A stretch of DNA of 64,000 bases, from assembly GCA_019429305.1 (NCBI GenBank), contig JAHYIR010000004.1, positions 1-64,000 on the forward strand, read 5' to 3'. The stretch is from Candidatus Cloacimonadota bacterium (GTDB taxonomy: Bacteria; Cloacimonadota; Cloacimonadia; Cloacimonadales; JAJBBL01). Positions 1-8,299 of the stretch are shown one piece after another (position 1 is the first letter of the stretch; the number at the start of each line of letters is the position of its first letter). Under the pieces are notes generated by a model. The model searched no databases and had not been told where the DNA came from. It saw only the letters and a list, made by a program, of their open reading frames with translations. The position numbers and the translations under genes are program-made.

Positions 1-2
1 AT

Positions 3-698
3 GGTGACAGGACTCTGCAAGGGTATAATGTATATCGTAATGGCATTAAGATAAATCAGCAAGTAGTAATATATACTAACTATTACGACTACAATTTGGG
101 AACTCTGGAAGAGTATTATTATTATGTTACTGCTGTTTATGATTCCGAAGAGTCGATACCATCTAACATTGTCTATGTTGAATTAGAGAACCGTGTTGCT
201 ACACCGAACTTTGACCCTATCGGTGGGTATTATAGCGAGCCACAACAGGTGATTCTATCTTCATTAATGGACAATGTAACGATTCGATATACTCTGGATG
301 GTGATGAACCGAATGAGAGTTCTCCGGTTTTTGTTGATCCGATCTCGATAACAGAGACAACTAGGGTCAAAGCAAAAGGATACAAGGATGGTTGGTTACC
401 GAGTCAGACAGGCGAAGAGTATTATGTTATAATGAAAGCTCCTGAGAATGTCACAATCAGTATATCAGGCAATCAGATAAATCTTCAATGGGAGATTTCT
501 GAGGGTGCTACAAGTTATGCTATTTATACTTCAAATAACATCGAAGAAGATAATTGGGAGTTATTAGATATTACCGATAATACAAGCTATCTTCACGAGA
601 TAACTCCGCCATTGACTATGGGCTTTTATAGGATCAGGGCAATTTATGGAGAACCGGTTAGGATAGATAGAGCAATACCGAGTCAACTAAATCGGTAA
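3..698 (+). CDS. Secreted multidomain protein, C-terminal part (5' end outside window)
   Basis: The reading frame is open from the first bases of the window, so the N-terminus and any catalytic domain are missing. What remains is 231 residues. Residues 1-60 are an Fn3 domain with the motifs GYNVYRNG and YYYYVTAVYD. Residues 65-141 look like a chitobiase/beta-hexosaminidase C-terminal domain (VATPNF...GGYYSEPQ...IRYTLDGDEP). Residues 146-231 are a final Fn3-like domain ending FYRIRAIYG and a basic tail. The same Fn3 subtype occurs in the S8 protease and the RCC1 protein further along, and the last domain resembles the ends of the S8 and both M6 proteases. It is probably extracellular. A stop TAA lies at 696-698 and a bidirectional terminator follows. 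The enzymatic role cannot be told from this part. Confidence 0.8.
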   Translation, partial: GDRTLQGYNVYRNGIKINQQVVIYTNYYDYNLGTLEEYYYYVTAVYDSEESIPSNIVYVELENRVATPNFDPIGGYYSEPQQVILSSLMDNVTIRYTLDGDEPNESSPVFVDPISITETTRVKAKGYKDGWLPSQTGEEYYVIMKAPENVTISISGNQINLQWEISEGATSYAIYTSNNIEEDNWELLDITDNTSYLHEITPPLTMGFYRIRAIYGEPVRIDRAIPSQLNR

Positions 699-736
699 TG
701 TTCTGATATTGGTTCGAAAATGCATCCTTCGATACA

Positions 737-791
737 TTCTGCACCAAATTGATCAGCCACATTAAATGTAACAATTCAATTTGGTGCAGAA
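737..791. repeat. 16-bp inverted repeat (dispersed palindrome type)
   Basis: TTCTGCACCAAATTGA at 737-752 is repeated exactly inverted at 776-791, with a 23-nt spacer. The flanks contain fragments such as CTCAGGATGACAG that resemble the short dispersed repeats elsewhere in the window. No T-tract follows, so it is not a standard terminator. Confidence 0.7.
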
Positions 792-902
792 CACTCAGGA
801 TGACAGATACGAGTATAAGTTAAGCAATGATGGCACGGTAACTTATTAGAAAGGTAGTTTCTCCTTTTTAGAAATCGAAAACATAACTGAGACAATAAAT
901 AG

Positions 903-940
903 AAAAGCAGATAGGGTTTTCTATCCTATCTGCTTTTTTT
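903..940. terminator. Bidirectional intrinsic terminator
   Basis: A stem of GCAGATAGG (907-915) and CCTATCTGC (925-933) is flanked by A4 on the left and T7 on the right. It lies between two convergent genes, so it can end transcription from both strands. The T-tract is better on the plus strand. Confidence 0.85.
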
Positions 941-963
941 ATATGTGCTAATAAATTGCTTTG

Positions 964-1386
964 TTACGGTAACCAGTTGGGGTTGATATGACTGCGGGAG
1001 ACGTTGTCGTCTTTAACCATCCAAGGTCCGGCAGGCAAATAGAAATAGATCTCAGCTCCTTCAACACCAAAGTTTTGATTAGATACAGCTACAATTGTCG
1101 TATCGGTCAAAACGTAGTTAAAATAGTTCATCTCAATTAGTTCTTCAACATTTAATTGTCCCAAATCAAAGGCATAGTAACCATTTGCCGGGTCATTTTT
1201 AAAAGCGATATTAGCTCTGGTTATAATCCTCATATCTCTAATAGCCTCTCGCACATATTCGTGATTTTTTCTATCTTCTCTGATTGGTATAATTAGGGTA
1301 AAAATAATTCCCACTAAAATCAAGATCATTAACAACTCTATAAGTGAAAATTTTTTCTTTACTTCAGGACTCTTCTGGTCACTCAT
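964..1386 (-). CDS. Type IV pilin / type II pseudopilin-like protein
   Basis: This is a 140-residue protein with a short basic leader followed by the class III signal motif FSLIELL at 13-19 and a hydrophobic helix to about residue 35. Glu17 would be the conserved +5 glutamate. The residue before the predicted cleavage site is Lys12, where the prepilin peptidase normally requires Gly (rarely Ala). Processing is therefore uncertain. The C-terminal part (36-140) is a small globular domain I do not recognise. It ends GPWMVKDDNVSRSHINPNWL, a pattern similar to minor pseudopilins of the GspG/H kind. The start ATG at 1386 is preceded by a clear GGAGGAAT ribosome-binding site. It is convergent with the upstream partial gene and divergent from the helix-hairpin-helix operon at 2051. 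Confidence 0.65.
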   Translation of the reverse strand: MSDQKSPEVKKKFSLIELLMILILVGIIFTLIIPIREDRKNHEYVREAIRDMRIITRANIAFKNDPANGYYAFDLGQLNVEELIEMNYFNYVLTDTTIVAVSNQNFGVEGAEIYFYLPAGPWMVKDDNVSRSHINPNWLP

Positions 1387-1492
1387 TATTCCTCCACGGA
1401 GTGTTTTGATTCTAATGTTGAAAAGAGAGGTGTTCTGTCAAAGTTTTTTTGAAATCTAATTTCACATCCCCCCTTTTTTACAGCAACTAAGT

Positions 1493-1651
1493 ATTGTCAT
1501 CTCGACTGAACACCCTTCCTTTGTCATCTCGACTGAAGCGAAGCGAAATGGAGAGATCTCAACACCGACTCAAATTATTAAAGCAAAATCATGTATGCTT
1601 AGCTAAAATCAGTGATGAGATGCCTCGACTTCGCTCGGCATGACAAAGAGA
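1493..1651. repeat. Dispersed GTCATCTCGACTGAA repeats in direct and inverted orientation
   Basis: TTGTCATCTCGACTGAA occurs at about 1494 and again at 1521. The second copy continues into GCGAAGCGAAATGG and ends GAGATCTC near 1560. An inverted, diverged copy (GAGATGCCTCGACTTCGCTC...GCATGACAAAG) lies at 1617-1648. The pair could fold into a long imperfect hairpin. Such GAAGCGAAG-bearing palindromes are common between genes in environmental FCB-group genomes. They look like decayed non-autonomous elements. Confidence 0.65.
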
Positions 1652-1883
1652 GGAGGAAGTTTCTCTGGGAGAGAATGTACTATTGCTACTCAAAAAGGAA
1701 ACTAGTTTTCTGCATGGGATGTCTTCTTAAGAGTTTCACATCAATAAATCGTTATAAACATTAACGGTAAAGCCATTCCTACATTATGTAAATGAATTTT
1801 GGGGAGATGTTTGCTTTTTGAAATCTAATTGAGTATGCTACACATCTTAAGCTTAAACATTGGTTAATAAAAAAAAGAATACA

Positions 1884-1915
1884 TTGACCTGCGGTCAAAC
1901 AGTGTGACATATAAT
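1884..1915 (+). promoter_or_regulatory. Palindrome and -10-like box upstream of the surface operon
   Basis: TTGACC-TGC-GGTCAA (1884-1898) is a perfect 6-3-6 palindrome. Its left arm resembles a -35 box. TATAAT follows at 1910-1915, giving a 20-bp spacer, which is longer than usual. It could be an operator overlapping a promoter, and a specific regulator cannot be named. Confidence 0.35.
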
Positions 1916-2050
1916 CTTGATAAATAACTTAAAAACAACATGATAGATTTATTAGAGAAAAAGCTTTACAATATATAGTTCGCTAAAATAGTTTACTCGA
2001 AATGATACGTAAGGATTTAAAGGATAAATAACATATAAATCGGAGTTGAT

Positions 2051-4645
2051 ATGAAAAAAATTCTCCTCTTGAATCTACTGCTTATTAGTGCTGTAATGCT
2101 ATTGGGACAGTGGGATAAAGTTGACTTAAATACCGCTACTCTCGAAGAATTAAAGAGTTTACCGATCACTAATGAGCAGGCAGAAGACATTTATGATTAT
2201 CGTCATTATATCTCCTTTTTCCGGACGATTTACGACTTGCGCAACATTCCATCAATTGATCAGGAAACGATGCTGAAGTTACGTCCATTGGTCTCAATAT
2301 CCTATTATGATGATATGGATGAAGCAGCCCAAAGAAGGGAAGAGATAGCATATTTGATCGAACGTTACGGAAGTTATGAGGGAGAGCAAGAAGCATTGGC
2401 TGATATCTGGGAAGATTATTTAATGACCCCTCAGAATCTCAATCGTCTCTCCTATACCGATATTGCTAATATGCCTAATGTTTCTCCTTTAGATGCAGCA
2501 GCTATTATTCGCCGACGCAATTTAGGTGAAAAAATAGTCGATTATCGTGATCTGCGTAACACATCAGGTATTTCCTATTATGGAGCAAGTAACCTGCGAC
2601 ATTACATCTATTATGCTGAAGATGAAGAACGAGTAGGGAGACTATTTGTTGATTATCAGTTAAGATATAACGATCGAGAGTATTTCGAAGAACCTGAAGC
2701 TATGCTCAAAGAGCTTGTAGTTGAGCAAAATGGACCGAGGAGACGAGATCTCAGTTACTGGGGCTTTTTTGATTTGGGTAGGCATACTGCAGAAGTTACT
2801 AATAAGCTTCGTATTCGTTATGAAAACAGGTTTAAAGCAGGATTATCATATACAACAAGGAGAGGAGAACCGACTTTAATGGATGCCAATTTCCGAGATA
2901 TCTGGGATAATGGTAAGATGTATGTTGGTTGGGAAGATTATGTAGATCTATGGGGTGATAATTCCATGAAGCTATATTTCGGAAACTATCGGGCAGCTTT
3001 TGGAGAGGGGTTGGTCATGGAAAATACAGATTTTTATAGTGCCCGAAAAACCGGATATGGCTTCTCAAAACGCCTTACCGGAATCTATGGTGATGTTTCT
3101 ACTACCCAACAGTATTCTCTAAGAGGTTTAGCTTTCGAATGGAAAAGACCGATGCTGGAATTAGCTCTGTTTGGTTCGATTGATAAGAAGGATGCCCTTG
3201 TTCATCTCGATGCCGAGGGAAATCCCACAGATGAAGTATTCTCTCTGATCACAATGACTAACAGATTTGATGATGATGAATTAGCACAGTTTGAAGACCA
3301 TGTTTATAATAACAGCAACATGCTCCGTAGGATGTGGTTAGCACCGAGAAAAGATTTTGTTGAAGAGAAACTTTTTGGAGGCAACATTGCCTTTTCACCA
3401 TTCGTAGGAACGCATATCGGGTTTTCAGGTTATGAAGCTATATATGATAAGGACTTCGTGCTTATTCCGGAAGATCCTATATATTCCGATCTACCGAGTG
3501 TCTTGATTCGCGAAAGCCGCAATTATCCTAAATTTAAGCTTATAGATAGTGAAATAGCCAATCTATACTCTACAAAGACAGATGAATATGAGAGAGATTA
3601 TCGTCGTGTCTTGGGTTTGAACTGGCGTACTGTTATAGGGAATACATCTTTTCAAGGTGAGTATGCAGAACTTTCTGTTACTGGAAATGAACTACAGATC
3701 GGTGATGATCCTAAAGCTATGGTGGTTAGTTCTTATACCCAATTCGAGAATTTCAATTTCATAGTTCTCTACAGAAATTATGATCTTGCATTTGATAATC
3801 CCTATTCCAGAGGTTTCTCCGAACATCCAAAATTCAGGAATTCACTTTTAGATAGTAATGCTCACACTTTAGTTAATCCGTTGATAGCAGATATGTATCT
3901 TAATTCGGCACAAGCTCAAGCGGAAGAGGGTGTTTATTTCGAGACCAGATACCGTTTTCATGAAAAGTTTACTATCACCCGAGCTTATTTAGATCTCTGG
4001 GAAAGAAAAGCTGATTCCAGAAAGAGTGTCAGATTCCAGGGTGAACTGGAGTACCGACCGATCTTCAGGTTAGTTTCCAGATTAAGATATAAACATCAGA
4101 TCAATCGTTATGATGACGATGCCGACCGTGGAGTATCGAAAACTGATGAAACTACTGCCTTCATCAGAGCAAATCTTTCTAACAGGGACAGGATACATCT
4201 GGAATATCGCTATAATCGTGTTTGGATGTCACCATATACGTATTTAGCCAATAATCCGATACCCGATGGATTTGATATAGCTCAAGGTACTATGCTGATA
4301 CATGGAGACTATATCTGCGTTGATTATACACATAACTTTAATCAGAATATGAAGATTCAGGGTTCATTCATTTTCTGGGATGGACACGGGATCAGTCATT
4401 GGGATTGGGAAGATATGGAGATAGATTTTATGGGAATGCAGGGGATGAAGTACTGGTTAACTTTCTATGACAGGATTTCCAGTAACCTTTATCTCACCCT
4501 AAAATATAGAATAAAACGCTATAAGACACGCGATCTTGATATGCGTGCTTGGTGGAATTCGCCCGTAGATGGTATAAACGAAAACTATACTACTGTCTGG
4601 AAACAGGTTAACAGTATCAGATTACAACTAGATTGGAAATTTTAA
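2051..4645 (+). CDS. Helix-hairpin-helix protein with a probable C-terminal outer-membrane beta-barrel
   Basis: This is an 864-residue protein. Residues 1-20 are a signal peptide. Residues 22-85 are a ComEA-like helix-hairpin-helix unit (VDLNTATLEELKSLP). A second, diverged HhH unit lies at 128-185 (LNRLSYTDIANMPNVSPLDA). From about residue 195 to the end there are alternating polar and hydrophobic strands rich in Tyr, Trp and Arg. The last residue is Phe (LQLDWKF), as expected of barrel proteins inserted by BamA. ComEA-type HhH units bind DNA in competence systems, so DNA or nucleic-acid binding at the surface is possible, although HhH folds can also be purely structural. The start is supported by GGAG 6 nt upstream. 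The gene is first in an operon with the next two. The barrel assignment is inferred from sequence pattern only. Confidence 0.65.
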   Translation: MKKILLLNLLLISAVMLLGQWDKVDLNTATLEELKSLPITNEQAEDIYDYRHYISFFRTIYDLRNIPSIDQETMLKLRPLVSISYYDDMDEAAQRREEIAYLIERYGSYEGEQEALADIWEDYLMTPQNLNRLSYTDIANMPNVSPLDAAAIIRRRNLGEKIVDYRDLRNTSGISYYGASNLRHYIYYAEDEERVGRLFVDYQLRYNDREYFEEPEAMLKELVVEQNGPRRRDLSYWGFFDLGRHTAEVTNKLRIRYENRFKAGLSYTTRRGEPTLMDANFRDIWDNGKMYVGWEDYVDLWGDNSMKLYFGNYRAAFGEGLVMENTDFYSARKTGYGFSKRLTGIYGDVSTTQQYSLRGLAFEWKRPMLELALFGSIDKKDALVHLDAEGNPTDEVFSLITMTNRFDDDELAQFEDHVYNNSNMLRRMWLAPRKDFVEEKLFGGNIAFSPFVGTHIGFSGYEAIYDKDFVLIPEDPIYSDLPSVLIRESRNYPKFKLIDSEIANLYSTKTDEYERDYRRVLGLNWRTVIGNTSFQGEYAELSVTGNELQIGDDPKAMVVSSYTQFENFNFIVLYRNYDLAFDNPYSRGFSEHPKFRNSLLDSNAHTLVNPLIADMYLNSAQAQAEEGVYFETRYRFHEKFTITRAYLDLWERKADSRKSVRFQGELEYRPIFRLVSRLRYKHQINRYDDDADRGVSKTDETTAFIRANLSNRDRIHLEYRYNRVWMSPYTYLANNPIPDGFDIAQGTMLIHGDYICVDYTHNFNQNMKIQGSFIFWDGHGISHWDWEDMEIDFMGMQGMKYWLTFYDRISSNLYLTLKYRIKRYKTRDLDMRAWWNSPVDGINENYTTVWKQVNSIRLQLDWKF

Positions 4646-4670
4646 GAAATATATAATTACAGGGGGATAG

Positions 4671-5978
4671 ATGAAGAATATCTTTTTATGCATCATATTG
4701 ATCGCTTTAGTAGGGCATCTGTTTTCATATTCATTGTATGAGAATTATGAGCTGGGAATAGGAAAACGAATTACTCACCTTGATGCTCGTAGTGCAGCAA
4801 TGGGAGGAACAGGTACAGCCAGCGGGACAAATATCTTTGATGGGATGCTCAATCCTGCTAATATAGGTTTTCTCAACGACGGATTAGGTTTTCAGTTTGT
4901 CTTTGATGTAACCCAGCTGGAAGAGAACCGTTCTATGCCGATGTGGAACTTCTTCGATAGTTATGTAGATGATGCGACTTATGTCAGCAATACAAATTTC
5001 TTTACCGATTTTGGATTAGCAATGTCCTACAAGCATAGATTCGGTAATCTGTCAATTGCCGGAGCTTTGGATTATAAGCCATTTGTGAATTTCGATGCTT
5101 ATTATGAAGAGCAGGTAAGAAATAATGAAGGTTCTGATAATGATAATTACCCTCCGTTGTTAGCAACTAACTTCTTGGAAAATGACGGAAATATTTACTC
5201 TTACGGTGTTACTGCCGCTTTTACTTATCATCGTTATGACATACTCTTTAATGAAACATCTTTAGGTTTTAATCTTAATATGCTTTCCGGGAAATCTCGT
5301 TCGGAAAGAAAGATTATCTGGTCTGACTATTCTAAAGATGCTGCTGTTGTTGACGATTATGAAATACGATGGGGCTATGATTATAGTGGGTTGAATTTCA
5401 GTATTGGTTTAAAATCCGAGATTTCTCAGAGGATAAGTGCCGGGATCATGTACGCACCTAAATTCGAGATGACTGTGGAAGATGCCTTCAGTGATTTAGA
5501 TCATGATTTCGATTATCCTGCTTCACTCAGACTGGGTGTTCAATACAGACCGAGAAATGTTTTAAGAACGACTTTCCACTTTGACCTCGAGTTTGTTAAT
5601 TGGTCAGATATATCGGATTTCTATGATAATGTTATGAATTATTATCTTGGGGTAGAACATATATTCCCACATGCTGTACCTTTAAGATTGGGATTTAGTT
5701 ATGTTACCAGCCCCTCATCATCTGAAACAGATATTCCTTCTCCGATAATTAATCCCATAATATCGGCAGGAACTGGGTTTAGAATTTATGGAGATTTCTT
5801 CCTCGATCTGTCAGGCGAGTTTACTCATCGAAAGTATGACACTATGGATCTCTTCCCGGATGGATATTATAATTATTCCGAGTTATGGAATAATTACACG
5901 CCAGAAAACAGAACAGAGCCTGATACGGTTAGAGAATATTATGTTCGGGTAAAGAGCTCCTTAACATTTAAATGGTAG
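4671..5978 (+). CDS. Outer-membrane beta-barrel protein of the PorV/FadL-like type
   Basis: This is a 435-residue protein with an N-terminal signal peptide (1-19). The N-terminal segment ARSAAMGGTGTASG...NPANIGF matches the start typical of PorV/PorQ and OMPP1/FadL-related barrels (AMGG...NPA). The remainder is beta-rich with many aromatic residues, and the chain ends SSLTFKW, an aromatic terminus typical of outer-membrane barrels. PorV proteins act with type IX secretion in Bacteroidota, but this subgroup also includes proteins of unknown role. Assignment to secretion is therefore only a possibility, supported by the sorting-domain proteins in this window. GGGGG lies 6 nt before the ATG. The gap to the upstream HhH gene is 25 bp, and the stop overlaps the ribosome-binding region of the nucleotidase gene. 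Confidence 0.65.
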   Translation: MKNIFLCIILIALVGHLFSYSLYENYELGIGKRITHLDARSAAMGGTGTASGTNIFDGMLNPANIGFLNDGLGFQFVFDVTQLEENRSMPMWNFFDSYVDDATYVSNTNFFTDFGLAMSYKHRFGNLSIAGALDYKPFVNFDAYYEEQVRNNEGSDNDNYPPLLATNFLENDGNIYSYGVTAAFTYHRYDILFNETSLGFNLNMLSGKSRSERKIIWSDYSKDAAVVDDYEIRWGYDYSGLNFSIGLKSEISQRISAGIMYAPKFEMTVEDAFSDLDHDFDYPASLRLGVQYRPRNVLRTTFHFDLEFVNWSDISDFYDNVMNYYLGVEHIFPHAVPLRLGFSYVTSPSSSETDIPSPIINPIISAGTGFRIYGDFFLDLSGEFTHRKYDTMDLFPDGYYNYSELWNNYTPENRTEPDTVREYYVRVKSSLTFKW

Positions 5979-5983
5979 GAATT

Positions 5984-7666
5984 ATGAAACAACTTAAAAT
6001 ATTACTTATATTAGCCGGATTGCTGGTAATATTCAATCTGGCTGCTGAAGAGCTACTGCTCGATATTATGTTTACGAATGATATACATGGTGGAATGGAT
6101 AGGGTAGAGGCGACCTTTATCAATCCGGAGTTTCCACCCATTCTCGGTGGTGGTGGCTCCCATGCCCGCTATATCAAAATGGTCAGAGATAAAGCAGATG
6201 GGGTAACAAGAGACAACCTACTTATAGATAACGGCGATTTCTTTATGGGTCGCCCTTTAGGCACAAAAACCGAAGGTCAAGCAATCGTTGATTATTTCAA
6301 TATGGTCAGCTATGATTATGTGTTAATAGGTAATCATGAATACGATTTAGGCGAAGAACGGTTGATCGAATTGCTGGAAGATGCTGAATTTACTACTCTT
6401 GGCGCAAATATTGTATTTGAGGACACAAAAGAACTCGTTCCCTATGTCAAACCTTATGAGATTATCGATAAGATGGGAGTCAAGATTGCGATTATTGGTT
6501 TGACTACTTCAGATACGGCTTTGATGAGCTTTCCTGATCATATTCGGGGGTTGGAATTTTTACCCCCTGAAGAAATATTGGGAGATCTGATTGCAGAAGT
6601 CCGCGAAAAAGGTGCTGATATAGTTATCGTTGCCGGTCACATGGGTTTACCTTATGAACCATTAGAAGGTTTTGAAGAAAGATATGGTAAAAATGCCGAT
6701 CCGAACAGAGAAAGACGATGGGGCTATGATGCACAGGAATTGGCTCATGAAATACCAGGGATAGATGTCTTTATAGCCGGTCACATGCATCGCGGGTTTA
6801 ATGAACCTTGGGTTGATCCTCTGAATCATACATTAGTATTTCAAGGATGGGCTTACGGAAGTTCAATAGCTCATGTTACTCTTAAAATAGATCAAGCGAC
6901 TAAGACTATTTCCGGCTATGAACTACCATCACTGTATGGTGGAGCATTGATTTCAACTTTTGAAGAGGAATTTATCCCAGTTCCGGAAGTTGGTGCTGAA
7001 ATAGCCAGACAAACGGCAATTGCCGAAGAGGGTATGGATGATGTTATCGGGGTTACTGAAGTCTATTTATCCCGTGCGGGTGTAGATGCCCAGAACATTA
7101 TCGGTAACTTTGTCTGTGACGCTATTCTGGAATATGCCGAAGCTGATTTTGCCTTTATAAATCTTGGTGGTATTCGTGGAGAAATTGGGGTCGGTGCGAT
7201 TACCTATCGTGATATTTATAATGTAATGCCTTTTGATAATCAGCTGACTGTTTTAGAGATCGAAGGTACTATCTTAAAAGATATCTTAGAAACACGTGTT
7301 GCCGGAACAAGAGCAGGTTTGAGAGTTGCAGGGATAACAATGGTCTATAGCAGAAGAAGAGATGACTTTGATCGCGTAACCAAACTTCTTATTGGCGGAG
7401 AACCATGGCAAGCGGATAAGATATATCGGGTTGCTACAAGTGATTTCCTGGTTGAAGGTAATGCCGGTCTTACTCTGCTGACACGGATTCCCGAAGCACA
7501 GATCATCCGCTACGAAACCAATCTTCGGGATGCTTTAGTTGCTTATGTGCAAAATAATTCTCCAATCAGAACGAAAATGGATAACCGTTGGGCTCGAGAC
7601 GATAACTCAGTACCAACAAAAGAACTTTTACAAGAATTGCAGAAGATCTCTACTAGTTTAAGATAA
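5984..7666 (+). CDS. Secreted 5'-nucleotidase / 2',3'-cyclic phosphodiesterase family (UshA-like)
   Basis: A signal peptide (1-21) precedes a calcineurin-like metallophosphatase domain with metal ligands visible as FTNDIHGG (Asp33, His35), NGD (84-85), GNHEYD (116-121), AGHMG (217-221) and AGHMHRG (265-271). The C-terminal 5'-nucleotidase domain runs from about 345 to 560, with NLGGIRGE and MPFDNQL at the substrate pocket. It should release phosphate from extracellular or periplasmic nucleotides. An in-frame ATG at 5972 exists but lacks a ribosome-binding site. ATG 5984 has TAGGA just upstream and gives a better signal peptide, so it was chosen (560 residues). It is the last gene of the surface operon and is followed directly by a strong terminator. 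Exact substrate specificity cannot be read from the sequence. Confidence 0.88.
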   Translation: MKQLKILLILAGLLVIFNLAAEELLLDIMFTNDIHGGMDRVEATFINPEFPPILGGGGSHARYIKMVRDKADGVTRDNLLIDNGDFFMGRPLGTKTEGQAIVDYFNMVSYDYVLIGNHEYDLGEERLIELLEDAEFTTLGANIVFEDTKELVPYVKPYEIIDKMGVKIAIIGLTTSDTALMSFPDHIRGLEFLPPEEILGDLIAEVREKGADIVIVAGHMGLPYEPLEGFEERYGKNADPNRERRWGYDAQELAHEIPGIDVFIAGHMHRGFNEPWVDPLNHTLVFQGWAYGSSIAHVTLKIDQATKTISGYELPSLYGGALISTFEEEFIPVPEVGAEIARQTAIAEEGMDDVIGVTEVYLSRAGVDAQNIIGNFVCDAILEYAEADFAFINLGGIRGEIGVGAITYRDIYNVMPFDNQLTVLEIEGTILKDILETRVAGTRAGLRVAGITMVYSRRRDDFDRVTKLLIGGEPWQADKIYRVATSDFLVEGNAGLTLLTRIPEAQIIRYETNLRDALVAYVQNNSPIRTKMDNRWARDDNSVPTKELLQELQKISTSLR

Positions 7667-7673
7667 GTTAATC

Positions 7674-7700
7674 AAGGGCAGTTTATAACTGCCCTTTTTT
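7674..7700 (+). terminator. Intrinsic terminator of the 2051-7666 operon
   Basis: The stem AAGGGCAGTT / AACTGCCCTT (7674-7683 with 7687-7696) has a 3-nt loop and runs into T6. It begins 7 nt after the nucleotidase stop codon. Confidence 0.92.
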
Positions 7701-7744
7701 ATATACCTTAGATATCATAACAAGGAATTGAAGAGGGATCTAAT

Positions 7745-8299
7745 CTGGATTTAATTACCTTCTTTCTCATATCACTCGGTTTATCTATGGATACTTTTGC
7801 TGTATCTGTAGCGAGTGGTTCAGCAATAAAGCAACTCCATCTCCATTATGCATTTAGATTTGCACTCTTTTTTGGTTTCTTTCAAGCATTGATGCTCTTG
7901 GTTGGCTGGTTTACCGGTCTGACTATCATAAATTATGTGCAAAATTACTCTCATTGGATTGCTTTCGGTTTGTTGACGTTAATAGGTTTTAAAATGATCT
8001 ATGAATCAACGCTGCTCAAAGATAAGAATAATTCTCAACCGACCGGTTTCTTTATTCTTTTGGGTTTAGCTTTTGCCACTAGTATAGATGCTCTATCAGT
8101 TGGGATAAGTTTTTCTCTGCTCCATTATCGGATTCTTATACCTGTTCTTATATTAGGTATTGTAACCTTCTCTGCATCTTTAGCCGGCATTTTTATCGGA
8201 GAAAAATTTGGCTCTCTCTTTGAAAAAAGAATGGCTATTTTAGGCGGTATTATACTTATCTTGATCGGACTGATCAATATACTGAAGCATATGAGTTGA
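7745..8299 (+). CDS. mntP: Manganese efflux pump MntP (DUF204)
   Basis: This is a six-helix inner-membrane exporter of Mn2+ with two repeated DUF204 halves. The diagnostic motifs are GLSMDTFAVSV near the N-terminus and ATSIDALSVGISF in the second half, each with the conserved Asp. The first ATG (7787) lies inside helix 1 and would remove the family-typical leader LDLITFFLISLGLS, so it cannot be the true start. The frame is open upstream to a stop at 7718-7720 and contains no ATG, GTG or TTG. CTG at 7745 has AGAGGG 7 nt upstream and restores the family N-terminus (184 residues, the usual length). It is therefore the best start. A single-base sequencing or assembly error that destroyed an ATG is the alternative. 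The gene stands alone after a terminator. Confidence 0.87.
   Translation: MDLITFFLISLGLSMDTFAVSVASGSAIKQLHLHYAFRFALFFGFFQALMLLVGWFTGLTIINYVQNYSHWIAFGLLTLIGFKMIYESTLLKDKNNSQPTGFFILLGLAFATSIDALSVGISFSLLHYRILIPVLILGIVTFSASLAGIFIGEKFGSLFEKRMAILGGIILILIGLINILKHMS

Larger units (their letters stand above)
1387..2050. other. 664-bp intergenic region with dispersed repeats and a divergent control region
   Basis: No credible gene is seen. The left half holds short GTCATCTCGACTGAA-type repeats (1493-1651). The right half holds a TTGACC-TGC-GGTCAA palindrome at 1884-1898 and a TATAAT at 1910-1915, both about 140-165 bp ahead of the gene at 2051. Confidence 0.6.

Noticed and set aside
831-846. TGGCAC resembling a sigma-54 -24 element
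   Set aside because: The -12 part reads CTTAT rather than TTGC, and the downstream direction leads into a terminator.
4671-5978. Calling this gene porV
   Set aside because: The N-terminal pattern is shared by several barrel families, and no core type IX secretion genes are in the window. Only a family-level call is safe.
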